Counted from the first letter of the stretch, positions 14,535 through 22,772 are shown. The stretch: DNA of 42,241 bases from Lachnospiraceae bacterium UBA7054 (GCA_002492725.1 DLAF01000052.1:534-42774); one strand, 5' to 3'. Program-made: numbers and translations. Notes: a model not told the origin generated them from the letters alone.

Positions 14535-15875
14535 TTATTTCGCAGGCGCTTTCTTCGCAAAAAGCCCGTCGATAAACTTCTTGATATCTTCTTCCGGCAT
14601 AGTCTTTAACAGATAGCCTCTGGGCTTTAAAGACATTACCTTCTTGACGCTCTCCGCATCTCCCCTGCCTGTCAGAAAAACAACGGGAATATCCGCAATA
14701 TCCTCATCGGAGCGAATCATTTCCAAAGTCTGTCTGCCGTCACAGACCGGCATCTCGTAATCAAGCAGAATCAGATCCGGCCTGTTGACCGTAATGCTCT
14801 TGATTGCCGCGATACTGGAGTTGCTCTCGATCATATCATAATCATTTCCCAAAAGCCGAATGATATTTTCGCGCATAAAATCGGAATCGTCCACCACCAG
14901 AATCTGTTTCTTTCTCTTATCTCCACTCAAATATTTTCTAATCTGCCCCATGGCGTTTAACTCATTGATTGGAGAAACGATCTTTCCTTTTTCAGCGGAG
15001 GTACTGAGAACGCTGAACGAAAAATATCCGGCGCCGGTATCAAACAGCATACTGCAAAAAGGAGGCACGCGATCAAACGTTTCACTAAGCTGTTCCTGCG
15101 TCAGCAAAGACTCCCCTTCCAACTCAAATTGATCAAGATGGGAAAAGCACTCCCTGATCTTTTCGATCATCTGTCTTGCAATATAGCGGGTGATATTGAT
15201 GACCATATCATCCACCTTCAAATACTGCGCATCCATCATGTCTCCGACAATCTTTAAAAGAAGCGCTTCCTCGACCGCCCAAATGATTTCCCAGCGTTCC
15301 TTTTTGCCACCGCGATACACGAAGCGAAAACAAATTGTCTTCCCAATATCCTCACCGCTATACTGTCTGCTGATGGCCTTCGCCTTCAATTGAAACATAT
15401 CATTATTCAACTGAACGATCATCTGCTCCAACGCATCGATTTCTTTCTCCGGAGGGATATTCGACCACTGACTGATCTTCTTTCCGGCAATAGCGAGATC
15501 TTCCGTCTGGGTATGCGCAACCAGCCAGCCAATGCTGACACTCAGAAAATGCCGCATGGCTTCCTCAGAATATTTCGTCTCCACCAATTCTTCCTCGAGC
15601 GAGGGAAGCGTGCTATTCTGAAAATCATCGTGCAGACGCTTATGTACTTCAAATTGCGGATAATCAATGGATTGCATATAGGCTTCTTCATCTTTAAAAT
15701 GCTCAACCACATGATTTTTCAGATACTTAACGCCCTCCTGGCATACCCACTCCCTTTTATCCTCATCTTCTCCAAGCGTAAGCAGTTTATTGATTGTGGC
15801 AAACAGCTGTTTATGCTGTTTGTCGATTAATTCTACTCCTAACTCGTACCTTCTGTTCCAAGGAATCGTCTTCAC
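14535..15875 (-). CDS. hemerythrin / CheX-like / response-regulator receiver fusion
   Basis: This 446-residue cytoplasmic protein has three parts. Residues 1-135 are a bacteriohemerythrin domain with all diiron ligands in place: His21 (IDKQHKQLF), His55, the HxxxE pair His59/Glu63, His78 and His82 (HxxxH), and His121/Asp126 (HxxxxD). Residues of about 165-305 resemble a CheX/CheC-type phosphatase fold (WEIIWAVEEALLLKIVGDMM, then a long helix MVINITRYIARQMIEKI); this is a weaker call. Residues 313-440 are a receiver domain with Asp319/Asp320, phosphoacceptor Asp352 (LLDYEMP), Thr382 and Lys404. It likely senses oxygen or redox state and relays it to a chemotaxis or two-component pathway. No partner kinase is adjacent. 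It has its own strong promoter. Confidence 0.88.
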   Translation of the reverse strand: MKTIPWNRRYELGVELIDKQHKQLFATINKLLTLGEDEDKREWVCQEGVKYLKNHVVEHFKDEEAYMQSIDYPQFEVHKRLHDDFQNSTLPSLEEELVETKYSEEAMRHFLSVSIGWLVAHTQTEDLAIAGKKISQWSNIPPEKEIDALEQMIVQLNNDMFQLKAKAISRQYSGEDIGKTICFRFVYRGGKKERWEIIWAVEEALLLKIVGDMMDAQYLKVDDMVINITRYIARQMIEKIRECFSHLDQFELEGESLLTQEQLSETFDRVPPFCSMLFDTGAGYFSFSVLSTSAEKGKIVSPINELNAMGQIRKYLSGDKRKKQILVVDDSDFMRENIIRLLGNDYDMIESNSSIAAIKSITVNRPDLILLDYEMPVCDGRQTLEMIRSDEDIADIPVVFLTGRGDAESVKKVMSLKPRGYLLKTMPEEDIKKFIDGLFAKKAPAK

Positions 15876-15967
15876 GTTATCCTCCTTTGCGCAAACGCTG
15901 CGAGCGCTGACGCCAAATCCATTTTAATATCCGATCAAGCAAACAGTAAATGATACCATTAGCGTAT

Positions 15968-15996
15968 ATTATACACCAAGTAAGGTGTTTATGCAA
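15968..15996 (-). promoter_or_regulatory. strong promoter of the hemerythrin/REC gene
   Basis: On the minus strand TTGCAT (15996-15991) and a perfect TATAAT (15973-15968) are 17 bases apart. The spacer contains an interrupted inverted repeat ACACC/GGTGT, which could be an operator. The start codon lies about 93 bases downstream of the -10 box, leaving a leader with several GC-rich inverted repeats before AAAGGAGG. Confidence 0.75.
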
Positions 15997-16011
15997 ATGG
16001 CTATCTCATTT

Positions 16012-17640
16012 TTATCGAATCTTTTCCCCATAAAACTCGACCGTAACGGCATTGGAAAGAAGCTCTAAATCCGGCGTCACTGACGGCTCCCCGTCTGAGC
16101 GCTCGCCTTTCAGCCATATCCCTCTAATTTGTGTGCATTCCTCCAAAAAGGAAAAATCCGTAACCCGTGGTGTCTCCAAAGTAAGTCTTTCCAGCCCTTT
16201 CATATTGGAAAGCACCGTCAGATCCGTCACCATGCCAAACCCGTCTCCCAAGATGCCAAGCACCCTAAGTCCTTTACAATCAGCTAAAAATCCCAAATCC
16301 TCCGTAGGACGACCGCTGGAAATCGTCAGGGACTCTAACCCGGGCATTTTTGAAAGGAAGCTGTAATCCGTCATCCCGGTAAGCCGCATGCTCTCCACAC
16401 TCGAAAAATGGGCAATATCCGCAAAGGAAAAGGGCTGTTCCCCTGCAAGCGTGATCACCTCGTCATCTCCGCCGAACGTAAGCCATACCTTCTTCTCATA
16501 GGCAGGCGTCGTATGATAAAACACATCGCAGGAAAAGGTTTTGATCATGGCGAGGTCGCTTTCCATGACCGGTCTTTCCTGAAACGCCTTTTCCTCCTCC
16601 TCGTCCATCCTCCAAAATCTGACCAGCAGATCGCGAACAGCCTGCTCAAACTGCGGTTCTTCCCACGTAAGCTCGCTGTCTTCTTCCGTTTCCGCCTTTG
16701 TCTCTTCTCCGAGAATGCGAATACCGTAATTGTCCATCAAAATCGCAAACGGATTCTGAAGTGACGGATACTTCCAGTCCCCGGCCTCTATCTTTTCTTC
16801 CTCACTCCGGTCGGCTCTTTCGACGATCTCACCGCCAAGATCCTCAAAACTGGCCGCCACATAGCGCACGGCATTCTTAAGCACCACACCCTCCCTGTTT
16901 ACGATTTCTCTCTCTCGTGTGCCGATGATTTCCGCCATATTCTGTCTTCCGAAACGGTAAAACACCGCCACCTCCCGCAGTTCCTTTCCCATCTCAAACG
17001 TAAAACTGTAGCCGCACAGATCGCAGCCATCCGCCATCCGATACTTTTCAAACGTCAGATTGTTCACCCGGTCTCCACAGATTTCCCTGCTGCTACGCTC
17101 CACCTCAGACACAAACGCCTCCCAGTCCTGCGTGAGCGCATTATAACCCATGGGATTGGTTTGCCATCCTGTATAAATTCTAATCCCCGAAATGGTATTC
17201 CCAAGCTTAATATTTGCGCTGATCGGATCGCGAAAGGATTTTACGTCGGCATATTCGATCCGAAACGCTCCCTCGCGGCTGTCTGTATCCGGCGTGTGGC
17301 TTTTCGGCAGATACCAAATCTCCGGAAGGATCAGGCGCTGCCCCGGCAGAATCAGATTCGGGTCTGTCAGCGTTTCCCTGTTCATTTCCACAAGCTGCGG
17401 ATAAAGGCTGCCGTCCCCGTATTGCTTTTCTGCGATCTCCCACAGCGTATCTCCCTGCTTCACCTGACAGGTTCCGCCCTCGGCGAGCAATGGAATATAA
17501 TCGCCCGCATCTGCCTCCTTTGGAAGTTCAGATACCGGCGAATAATTAAAGTCCCACTTAGCGGGTTTATGGCTAAAACCGACCGTCAAACTCATACAGC
17601 CGATCAGGAAGCAGATGATGATCCATTTCTTTGGTTTCAT
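16012..17640 (-). CDS. LysM-domain protein with C-terminal leucine-rich repeats, exported
   Basis: The 542-residue product begins with a short basic segment and a hydrophobic helix (WIIICFLIGCMSLTVGF), so it is exported or membrane-anchored; a Cys in that helix gives no clear lipobox. A LysM domain follows at about 55-112 (VKQGDTLWEIAEKQYGDGSL through LILPGQRLILPE), implying peptidoglycan binding. A middle region has no recognisable domain. The last 150 residues contain irregular leucine-rich repeats (SFLSKMPGLESLTI, DLTVLSNMKGLERLTL, DFSFLEECTQIRGIWL). It is encoded 35 bases after prfA on the same strand, and its Shine-Dalgarno is weak (GGAAAAACGCC). Function unknown; an envelope-associated protein is a reasonable reading. 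Confidence 0.82.
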   Translation of the reverse strand: MKPKKWIIICFLIGCMSLTVGFSHKPAKWDFNYSPVSELPKEADAGDYIPLLAEGGTCQVKQGDTLWEIAEKQYGDGSLYPQLVEMNRETLTDPNLILPGQRLILPEIWYLPKSHTPDTDSREGAFRIEYADVKSFRDPISANIKLGNTISGIRIYTGWQTNPMGYNALTQDWEAFVSEVERSSREICGDRVNNLTFEKYRMADGCDLCGYSFTFEMGKELREVAVFYRFGRQNMAEIIGTREREIVNREGVVLKNAVRYVAASFEDLGGEIVERADRSEEEKIEAGDWKYPSLQNPFAILMDNYGIRILGEETKAETEEDSELTWEEPQFEQAVRDLLVRFWRMDEEEEKAFQERPVMESDLAMIKTFSCDVFYHTTPAYEKKVWLTFGGDDEVITLAGEQPFSFADIAHFSSVESMRLTGMTDYSFLSKMPGLESLTISSGRPTEDLGFLADCKGLRVLGILGDGFGMVTDLTVLSNMKGLERLTLETPRVTDFSFLEECTQIRGIWLKGERSDGEPSVTPDLELLSNAVTVEFYGEKIR

Positions 17641-17675
17641 GGCGTTTTTCCATCAAATGATGCAATACTGACAGA

Positions 17676-18752
17676 TCAGTTTTCCCCCATCTTTACCAGT
17701 TTTGCCGCCTGATCGGCTGCGATACAGGCGTCTAATATCTCCTGAATGTCGCCGTTCATCACCTTGTCAAGCTTATAGAGCGTCAGGTTGATGCGATGGT
17801 CGGTAACACGTCCCTGCGGAAAATTATAAGTTCTGATCTTTTCGGAGCGGTCGCCCGTGCCGATCTGGCTTCTACGCAGTTCCGCCTCCGCGTCATGCCT
17901 CTGCTGCTGCTCAATGTCATAGAGCTTTGCCTTAAGCAGTGCAAAAGCCTTGGCCTTATTCTGGATCTGGGATTTCTCGGTCTGACTGTAAACCACGATC
18001 CCTGTGGGATAATGGGTCAGACGCACCGCAGAATCCGTGGTGTTGACACACTGTCCGCCGTTGCCGGAAGCTCTCATCACGTCAATACGGATATCCTTAT
18101 CCTCGATCACGATATCAATGTCATCGTCCACCTCGGGCATCACCGCCACGCTGATGGTGGACGTATGAATGCGCCCGCCGCTCTCCGTCTCCGGCACGCG
18201 CTGTACCCGATGCACGCCGCTCTCATACTTAAGGACCGAGTAAGCGCCCTGTCCCGTCACCATAAAAGTCACGCTCTTCATGCCGCCGATGCCGATTTCC
18301 TCCACTTCCATGGTCTCCACCTTCCAGCGGCGTCCCTCCGCATAGTGCACATACATGCGGTAGATCTCCGCTGCAAAAAGAGCCGCCTCGTCGCCGCCTG
18401 CTCCCGCGCGGATCTCCACGATCACGTTCTTGTCATCGTTGGGGTCTTTGGGCAAAAGCAATATCTTCAGCTCATGCTCCAACTCCTCCACGCGCTTCTT
18501 GGCTTCGGACAGCTCCTCCTTGAGCATCTCCCGCATATCCTCGTCGGTCTCCTCATCCAGCATCGCCAGGCTGTCCTCGATGTCCTGATTGCTCTTTTTA
18601 TACTCTTTATAGGCATTGACTATAGGAGTCAAATCGCTCTGTTCCCGCATCAAAGCCCGAAAGCGCTCCTGATTGTCCGCCACCGTGGGCTCGCTCAGTT
18701 CATTCATGATCTCCTCAAATTTTCGGAGTAAATCTTCTAATCTATCAAACAT
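17676..18752 (-). CDS. prfA: peptide chain release factor 1
   Basis: RF1 recognises UAA and UAG and triggers peptide release. The 358-residue product starts at 18752, after AGGGAGGT; the upstream in-frame codons fall in the structured repeat. The methylated catalytic GGQ lies in ASGNGGQCVNTTDSAVR, where most RF1 proteins have GAGGQHVN. The stop-codon-reading tripeptide is P-E-T in QRVPETESGGRIHTST, a variant of the PxT motif that marks RF1 rather than RF2. The order prmC then prfA pairs the factor with the enzyme that methylates its GGQ glutamine. The leader between them is structured repeat copy B, which may control RF1 translation separately from prmC. Confidence 0.96.
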   Translation of the reverse strand: MFDRLEDLLRKFEEIMNELSEPTVADNQERFRALMREQSDLTPIVNAYKEYKKSNQDIEDSLAMLDEETDEDMREMLKEELSEAKKRVEELEHELKILLLPKDPNDDKNVIVEIRAGAGGDEAALFAAEIYRMYVHYAEGRRWKVETMEVEEIGIGGMKSVTFMVTGQGAYSVLKYESGVHRVQRVPETESGGRIHTSTISVAVMPEVDDDIDIVIEDKDIRIDVMRASGNGGQCVNTTDSAVRLTHYPTGIVVYSQTEKSQIQNKAKAFALLKAKLYDIEQQQRHDAEAELRRSQIGTGDRSEKIRTYNFPQGRVTDHRINLTLYKLDKVMNGDIQEILDACIAADQAAKLVKMGEN

Positions 18753-18756
18753 AGTT

Positions 18757-18891
18757 ACCTCCCTGACAGAGCAGCGTGCTGCGATGTCACGCGCCGAGAA
18801 TATCAAATTCTCGGCTGCGATCACCGACTTTGTGATGCTCCTGCACAAAGTCGCGACAGAAAAATCAGTGCATCAGCATGATTTTTCTGTC
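18757..18891 (-). repeat. structured leader repeat, copy B (three hairpins ending at the prfA Shine-Dalgarno)
   Basis: Hairpin 1 pairs GACAGAAAAATCA (18891-18879) with TGATTTTTCTGTC (18867-18855), a 13-bp stem that covers the prmC stop codon. Hairpin 2 pairs CGACTTTGTG (18853-18844) with CACAAAGTCG (18834-18825) around CAGGAGCAT. Hairpin 3 pairs GCCGAGAAT (18815-18807) with ATTCTCGGC (18801-18793). The tail GCGTG-N3-TCGCAG-N5-TGCTC is colinear with copy A up to the AGGGAGGT. Loop bases GGAGCA (18841-18836) can pair with TGCTCT (18773-18768) with one G-U. Against copy A, hairpin 2 has C-G for G-C at position 4 and hairpin 3 has C-G for A-T at position 2, both compensatory. Confidence 0.75.
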
Positions 18892-19839
18892 TGACCTCTT
18901 TCTAACGATATAACTTCCAAATACCACCCGATCCAGTCCTGCAAAATCCTTCACTACCTGAATCTCGCAAAATCCCGCTTCCGCCATCAACCCGCACACG
19001 TCTTTCGCCTGCTCACAGCCAATCTCAAAAAACAGCATCCCGCCGCCGCTTAAGTGCGCGCCCGCCTGCTCCACGATCCTTCTGTAAAAAGCAAGGCCGT
19101 CCGCCCCGCCATTAAGCGCCATCAGCGGTTCATGCTCCCGCACTTCCGGCATCAGCGTATCAATAACGCCTGTTTTGATATAAGGAGGATTCGAGACGAT
19201 CATATCAAAGTACTCCCTGCAGCCATTCGCTGCGCTATCCGTTCGCTCTCCATCCGCGGCTGCCTTCGCGCCAGCCTCATCTTCTGTCTCAGATACAAGC
19301 GCCGCAAACAGGTCTCCCTCCAAAAACCGCGCCTTCATATCCGGCCGTGCTTCCCGCAGTCTCTCATAGTTTTTTCGCGCCACCGCAAGCGCCTGCGGCG
19401 ATAAATCCGTCCCCACGCCCTCACAGTCATTGGAGTAGTGCAAAAGACTTAAGAGAATACAGCCCGAACCGGTACACAGATCGAGAATCCGCATGCCGTC
19501 GTGAAGGTGCTTCATCGCCTCCTCCACCAGCACCTCCGTGTCCTGCCTCGGCACCAGCACATCTTTATTGACTAAAAAAGTCAATCCCATAAAATCCTGC
19601 TCGCCTGTCAAGTGCTGCAATGGCATATGCGCTGCCCGCTTCCCAATAAGCTCCCGGTATCTGTCGCCTTCCTCTGCGGAAACTTCACGCTCCCCGTGCG
19701 CAAGCAGGGTATTGCGGTCTGTCTTGCAGACAAACTCCAGCAGAAGGCGCGCATCCAGCTGCGCTTCCTCTATTCCTGCCTTAGCAAGATACGCCGCTCC
19801 CTCCTGATAGATTTCTCCATATGTCGGACTGTCACTCAT
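18865..19839 (-). CDS. prmC: peptide chain release factor N5-glutamine methyltransferase
   Basis: PrmC methylates the GGQ glutamine of RF1 and RF2 using S-adenosylmethionine. The start at 19839 follows GGGGGA at an eight-base spacing; an in-frame GTG 30 bases upstream overlaps the end of the DUF1385 gene and lacks proper spacing. The 324-residue product has an N-terminal helical domain and a Rossmann methyltransferase domain with motif I ILDLCTGSGCI and the diagnostic IVSNPPYI. A stretch after LEGDLFAALV (DEAGAKAAADGERTDSAANG) looks like a low-complexity insertion relative to the family. The protein's last residues and stop codon are encoded inside hairpin 1 of the structured repeat preceding prfA. 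Confidence 0.94.
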   Translation of the reverse strand: MSDSPTYGEIYQEGAAYLAKAGIEEAQLDARLLLEFVCKTDRNTLLAHGEREVSAEEGDRYRELIGKRAAHMPLQHLTGEQDFMGLTFLVNKDVLVPRQDTEVLVEEAMKHLHDGMRILDLCTGSGCILLSLLHYSNDCEGVGTDLSPQALAVARKNYERLREARPDMKARFLEGDLFAALVSETEDEAGAKAAADGERTDSAANGCREYFDMIVSNPPYIKTGVIDTLMPEVREHEPLMALNGGADGLAFYRRIVEQAGAHLSGGGMLFFEIGCEQAKDVCGLMAEAGFCEIQVVKDFAGLDRVVFGSYIVRKRSDRKIMLMH

Positions 19840-19865
19840 GTTTTGATCCCCCACAGAGTCGAAGG

Positions 19866-20837
19866 TCACTCCTTCATCCAGCTCTCATCCACCTCATACC
19901 CAAACGTCTCTTTAATATATGCCTTCCAGTCAAAAACTGCTTCAATCGCGGCGATGGCCACCTCCACCATACTCTCGTCCGGCTCTCTGGTGGTCAGCCT
20001 CTGCAGCCACATTCCCGGTGCGGAAATGATGCGCACCAAAATGTTGTTGCTCTTTCCCGCAAGGCGGATGATTTCATAGGAAATCCCCGCAATCACCGGG
20101 ATCAGCGCGATCCGCACCAGCACCCGCAGGGCGGGATGTTCCACCCGGATAAAAAAGAACAGGATCACACTGACAAACATCACGAACAGCAGAAAACTCG
20201 TGCCGCAGCGCCTGTGCTGCTTCGAACAGCGCATGACCTCTTTCACCGTGAGAGGCGCCCCCTTCTCAATGCAGTTGATGCACTTGTGCTCCGCGCCGTG
20301 ATAACAGTAAACCCTTCTGATATCTTTCATCAACGAGATTGCCAGCACATAGCCCACAAAAATGAGGATCCGCAGCACGCCCTCGATGATTGCCATAAAA
20401 GAGGCGCTCCTGATAAACTCTTCAAAAAGAGAGGTCACAAAATAAGGCAGCAACATGAAGATTCCAATGGCGATCGCCAGGGAAAATATCATCACGATGG
20501 CGCTGAACACCTTCTCCGCCTTATCCTTAAATATCCTGTTGAAGGCTTTGTCTGCAATGGTCTCCTTCGCCTCCTCGTCCTCGTAAAAGGAGGCCGAAAA
20601 ATTCAGGCACCGCATCCCCAAAACCAGCGAGTCAATAAACTGAAACACACCTCTGACAAAGGGAATGTCCATCAGTTTGCTGCCATGGAGGATGCCGTTA
20701 TAATGCTCCACCTCCACTTCGATCCCGCCATCCGGCTTTCTGACCGCTACCGCATACTGCTCCTTATTTTTCATCATAATGCCTTCCAGGACAGCCTGAC
20801 CGCCAATCCCGGAATATTTCTGTATTTTTTTCGCCAT
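19866..20837 (-). CDS. DUF1385 family membrane protein
   Basis: The product is about 323 residues, from an ATG at 20837 (MAKKIQKYSGIGGQAVLEG). An ATG two codons earlier is possible but sits only three bases from GAAGGG. DUF1385 proteins share the N-terminal GGQAVLEGIMMK signature seen here, about four to five hydrophobic helices, and a CxxH-like segment around YCYHGAEHKCINCIEKG. Members of this family sit next to prmC and prfA across Clostridia, as here. The biochemical role is not established; YqhQ of Bacillus belongs to this family. It likely shares a transcript with prmC and prfA, and is separated from rpmE upstream by a terminator. Confidence 0.92.
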   Translation of the reverse strand: MAKKIQKYSGIGGQAVLEGIMMKNKEQYAVAVRKPDGGIEVEVEHYNGILHGSKLMDIPFVRGVFQFIDSLVLGMRCLNFSASFYEDEEAKETIADKAFNRIFKDKAEKVFSAIVMIFSLAIAIGIFMLLPYFVTSLFEEFIRSASFMAIIEGVLRILIFVGYVLAISLMKDIRRVYCYHGAEHKCINCIEKGAPLTVKEVMRCSKQHRRCGTSFLLFVMFVSVILFFFIRVEHPALRVLVRIALIPVIAGISYEIIRLAGKSNNILVRIISAPGMWLQRLTTREPDESMVEVAIAAIEAVFDWKAYIKETFGYEVDESWMKE

Positions 20838-20884
20838 ATTCATTTTCCCTTCAATAGAGCTGGGTGCCTGTGTGCATATAAGAG

Positions 20885-20911
20885 AAAAGGTTGAGATAAT
20901 CTCAACCTTTT
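20885..20911 (-). terminator. intrinsic terminator after rpmE
   Basis: A perfect 12-bp stem AAAAGGTTGAGA/TCTCAACCTTTT with a three-base loop is followed on the minus strand by TCTCTT, the T-run being largely in the stem's 3' arm. It lies 26 bases after the rpmE stop codon and before the DUF1385 gene. The symmetry could also work in the opposite direction, but there is no plus-strand gene here. Confidence 0.85.
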
Positions 20912-20936
20912 TGGTAACTCAACTTTTATGATCTGT

Positions 20937-21143
20937 CTATTTGCTCTCCACACCGTATTTCCGATTGAACTTATCAATACGGCCGCGAGCCTGTGCCGCC
21001 TTCTGCTGTCCCGTATAGAACGAATGGCACTTGGAACAAACCTCCACATGGATTTCGGGTTTGGTGGAACCGGTCACAAAGGTATTGCCGCAGTTGCACG
21101 TCACCGTTGCCTGATAATACTCAGGATGGATTCCTTCTCTCAT
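20937..21143 (-). CDS. rpmE: 50S ribosomal protein L31 (zinc-binding type)
   Basis: L31 is a small protein of the large ribosomal subunit that helps bridge the subunits. The 68-residue product carries the zinc-binding cysteines of the C+ paralogue: C-x-C in ATVTCNCGNTF and C-x2-C in VEVCSKCHSFYTG. It begins MREGIHPEYY, as in most bacterial L31 proteins. It has its own promoter (21275-21303), a structured leader, and an intrinsic terminator downstream, so it is a single-gene transcript between rho and the DUF1385-prmC-prfA cluster. Confidence 0.97.
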   Translation of the reverse strand: MREGIHPEYYQATVTCNCGNTFVTGSTKPEIHVEVCSKCHSFYTGQQKAAQARGRIDKFNRKYGVESK

Positions 21144-21175
21144 CGCTGTATCATACTCCTTTCTCAGCCTGCGTA

Positions 21176-21227
21176 TTTACGCCCTGCGCGTAAACCTGCC
21201 GTTGAAAGCATGCTTTTCTTTCAACCC
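21176..21227 (-). promoter_or_regulatory. structured leader of rpmE (candidate L31 autoregulatory leader)
   Basis: Between the rpmE promoter and start codon the transcript can form GTTGAAAG/CTTTCAAC (21227-21203) and TTTACGC/GCGTAAA (21194-21176), two hairpins of 8 and 7 bp. A further inverted repeat CTGTC/GACAG lies at about 21251-21268. Ribosomal protein genes including rpmE are known to carry autoregulatory leaders in several bacterial groups; whether this one belongs to a described class is not decidable here. Confidence 0.45.
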
Positions 21228-21274
21228 TTCTTTTCCTTTCAAGCTAAATACTGTCACAGACCGACAGCTTTTAT

Positions 21275-21303
21275 ATCTTAGCATAGTATTTTCGGGGATG
21301 CAA
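21275..21303 (-). promoter_or_regulatory. promoter of rpmE
   Basis: On the minus strand TTGCAT (21303-21298) and TAAGAT (21280-21275) are 17 bases apart. The -35 box begins eight bases after the rho stop codon. The transcript would carry a leader of about 125 nt before the rpmE start. Confidence 0.65.
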
Positions 21304-21310
21304 GCCTTTT

Positions 21311-22675
21311 TTAAATGAATTTCATCTTTTTGACCATGTTTACAAATTCCTGGTTATTTCTGGTCTTGGCAAACATATCGACCACCCGTTCCGCCGCCTC
21401 GTCTGCCTTCATGCCGTTTAAGGCTTTGCGAATGATATTGATGGCTTCCAGCTCGTCAGTATTTAAGAGCAAATCTTCTCTTCTGGTGCTGGATTTTGGG
21501 ATGTCAATCGCCGGAAAGACCCTCTTTTCGGAGAGTTTGCGGTTTAATACCATTTCCATGTTGCCGGTGCCCTTAAATTCCTCGTACACCACATCGTCCA
21601 TCTTGCTGCCCGTCTCCACCAGCGCTGTCGCCAGAATGGTCAGGCTGCCGCCCTCACGCATATTGCGGGCTGCGCCAAAGAACCGCTTGGGCATATGTAG
21701 TGCTGCAGGATCAAGACCGCCCGAAAGCGTCCGCCCGCTGGGCGGAACGACCAGGTTGTAGGCTCTGGTCAGACGGGTGATGCTGTCCAAAAGAATGACC
21801 ACGTCCTTTTTATGCTCCACCAGGCGCTTTGCGCGCTCGATTACCATCTCGGACACGCGCTTGTGGTGCTCCGGCAGTTCATCAAAGGTAGAGTAGATCA
21901 CTTCTACATTCGGACCTTCGATTGCCTCCTTGATATCCGTCACTTCCTCCGGCCGCTCGTCAATCAACAGGATGATCAAGTGGGAATCCGGCGCGCTCTT
22001 AGTGATGGATTTTGCCACTTCCTTCAGCAGGGTTGTCTTACCCGCCTTCGGCGGTGACACGATCATGCCCCTCTGCCCCTTGCCGACCGGACTCATCAGA
22101 TCCATAATCCGCATGGCCACCGTGCAGCCGGGCGTTTCCAGTTTCAATCTCTCATCCGGAAAAATGGGGGTCATATCTTCAAAATTCTTTCGGCGCATCG
22201 CTACATCCGGTGCATAACCGTTGATAGACTTCACATAAAGAAGTGCGCTGAATTTTTCATTCTGGGTCTTGATCCTGGTATTGCCCTCCAGGATATCGCC
22301 TGTTTTCAGGCCAAACCGCCGAATCTGGCTGGGCGCCACATAGACATCGTTCTCACCCGGAAGATAATTTTCACATCGGATAAACCCGAAACCGTCCGCC
22401 ATCACCTCCAAAATACCGCTGGCCGTGATGCCGCTGTCAAGCTCCGAGGGGAATTTCTCCTCCTCCCCCGACTGCTCCGACTTCTTTATCGGTGCATTTG
22501 CGGGAACGACAGACTTAACAGCCACTTCCTTGCCCGCAGCCTTGTCCTTCTCATCCTCCTGCAACATCGCTTCTACGACCTGCGCCTTTTTCATGGTCGA
22601 AGTGCCCTTGATGCCTCTCGCCTTTGCGATTTCCTTCAAATCCGCAAGTGCAAGCGATTCATATTTTTCTCTCAT
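21311..22675 (-). CDS. rho: transcription termination factor Rho
   Basis: Rho is a hexameric RNA-dependent ATPase that ends transcription. The 454-residue protein shows the Rho N-terminal helical domain (LALADLKEIAKARGIKGTS, residues 8-26), then a charged linker of about 40 residues. Next come the RNA-binding cold-shock-like domain (VMADGFGFIRCENYLPGEND) and the ATPase domain with Walker A PPKAGKTTLL (near 208-217) and Walker B VVILLDSITRLTRAYN. The Q-loop and R-loop region reads GGSLTILATALVETGSKMDD. The linker is a common lineage-specific insertion. It is followed by rpmE on the same strand. The ATG at 22675 is preceded by AGGAGG at a proper distance. Confidence 0.97.
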   Translation of the reverse strand: MREKYESLALADLKEIAKARGIKGTSTMKKAQVVEAMLQEDEKDKAAGKEVAVKSVVPANAPIKKSEQSGEEEKFPSELDSGITASGILEVMADGFGFIRCENYLPGENDVYVAPSQIRRFGLKTGDILEGNTRIKTQNEKFSALLYVKSINGYAPDVAMRRKNFEDMTPIFPDERLKLETPGCTVAMRIMDLMSPVGKGQRGMIVSPPKAGKTTLLKEVAKSITKSAPDSHLIILLIDERPEEVTDIKEAIEGPNVEVIYSTFDELPEHHKRVSEMVIERAKRLVEHKKDVVILLDSITRLTRAYNLVVPPSGRTLSGGLDPAALHMPKRFFGAARNMREGGSLTILATALVETGSKMDDVVYEEFKGTGNMEMVLNRKLSEKRVFPAIDIPKSSTRREDLLLNTDELEAINIIRKALNGMKADEAAERVVDMFAKTRNNQEFVNMVKKMKFI

Positions 22676-22766
22676 AAATTCCTCCTGTAATCGTTACCGT
22701 ACTCTTTCGTCTGGGGATTTCACGCCTGATCCGACTTAGAAATATGAGTTTTCGTTCGTAGTTGTT

Positions 22767-22772
22767 ATTATA
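22767..22772 (-). promoter_or_regulatory. possible -10 box of the rho promoter
   Basis: A perfect TATAAT on the minus strand (22772-22767) lies 92 bases before the rho start codon, with G-rich GATGGTG immediately upstream. No good -35 hexamer stands 16-18 bases away (TTTCTA), so the call is tentative. Confidence 0.35.

Noticed and set aside
17796..18731. Long plus-strand ORF (311 codons) opposite prfA
   Set aside because: It lies wholly antisense to an unambiguous RF1 gene, lacks a ribosome binding site, and is His/Leu-rich, as expected from complementing a coding frame.
19821..20894. 357-codon plus-strand ORF opposite the DUF1385 gene
   Set aside because: Antisense to a recognised family, with a His/Pro/Arg-rich composition that reflects the other strand.
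21298..21310. Possible intrinsic terminator directly after rho
   Set aside because: The region has a T-run on the wrong side and no stable stem; it instead begins the rpmE promoter.
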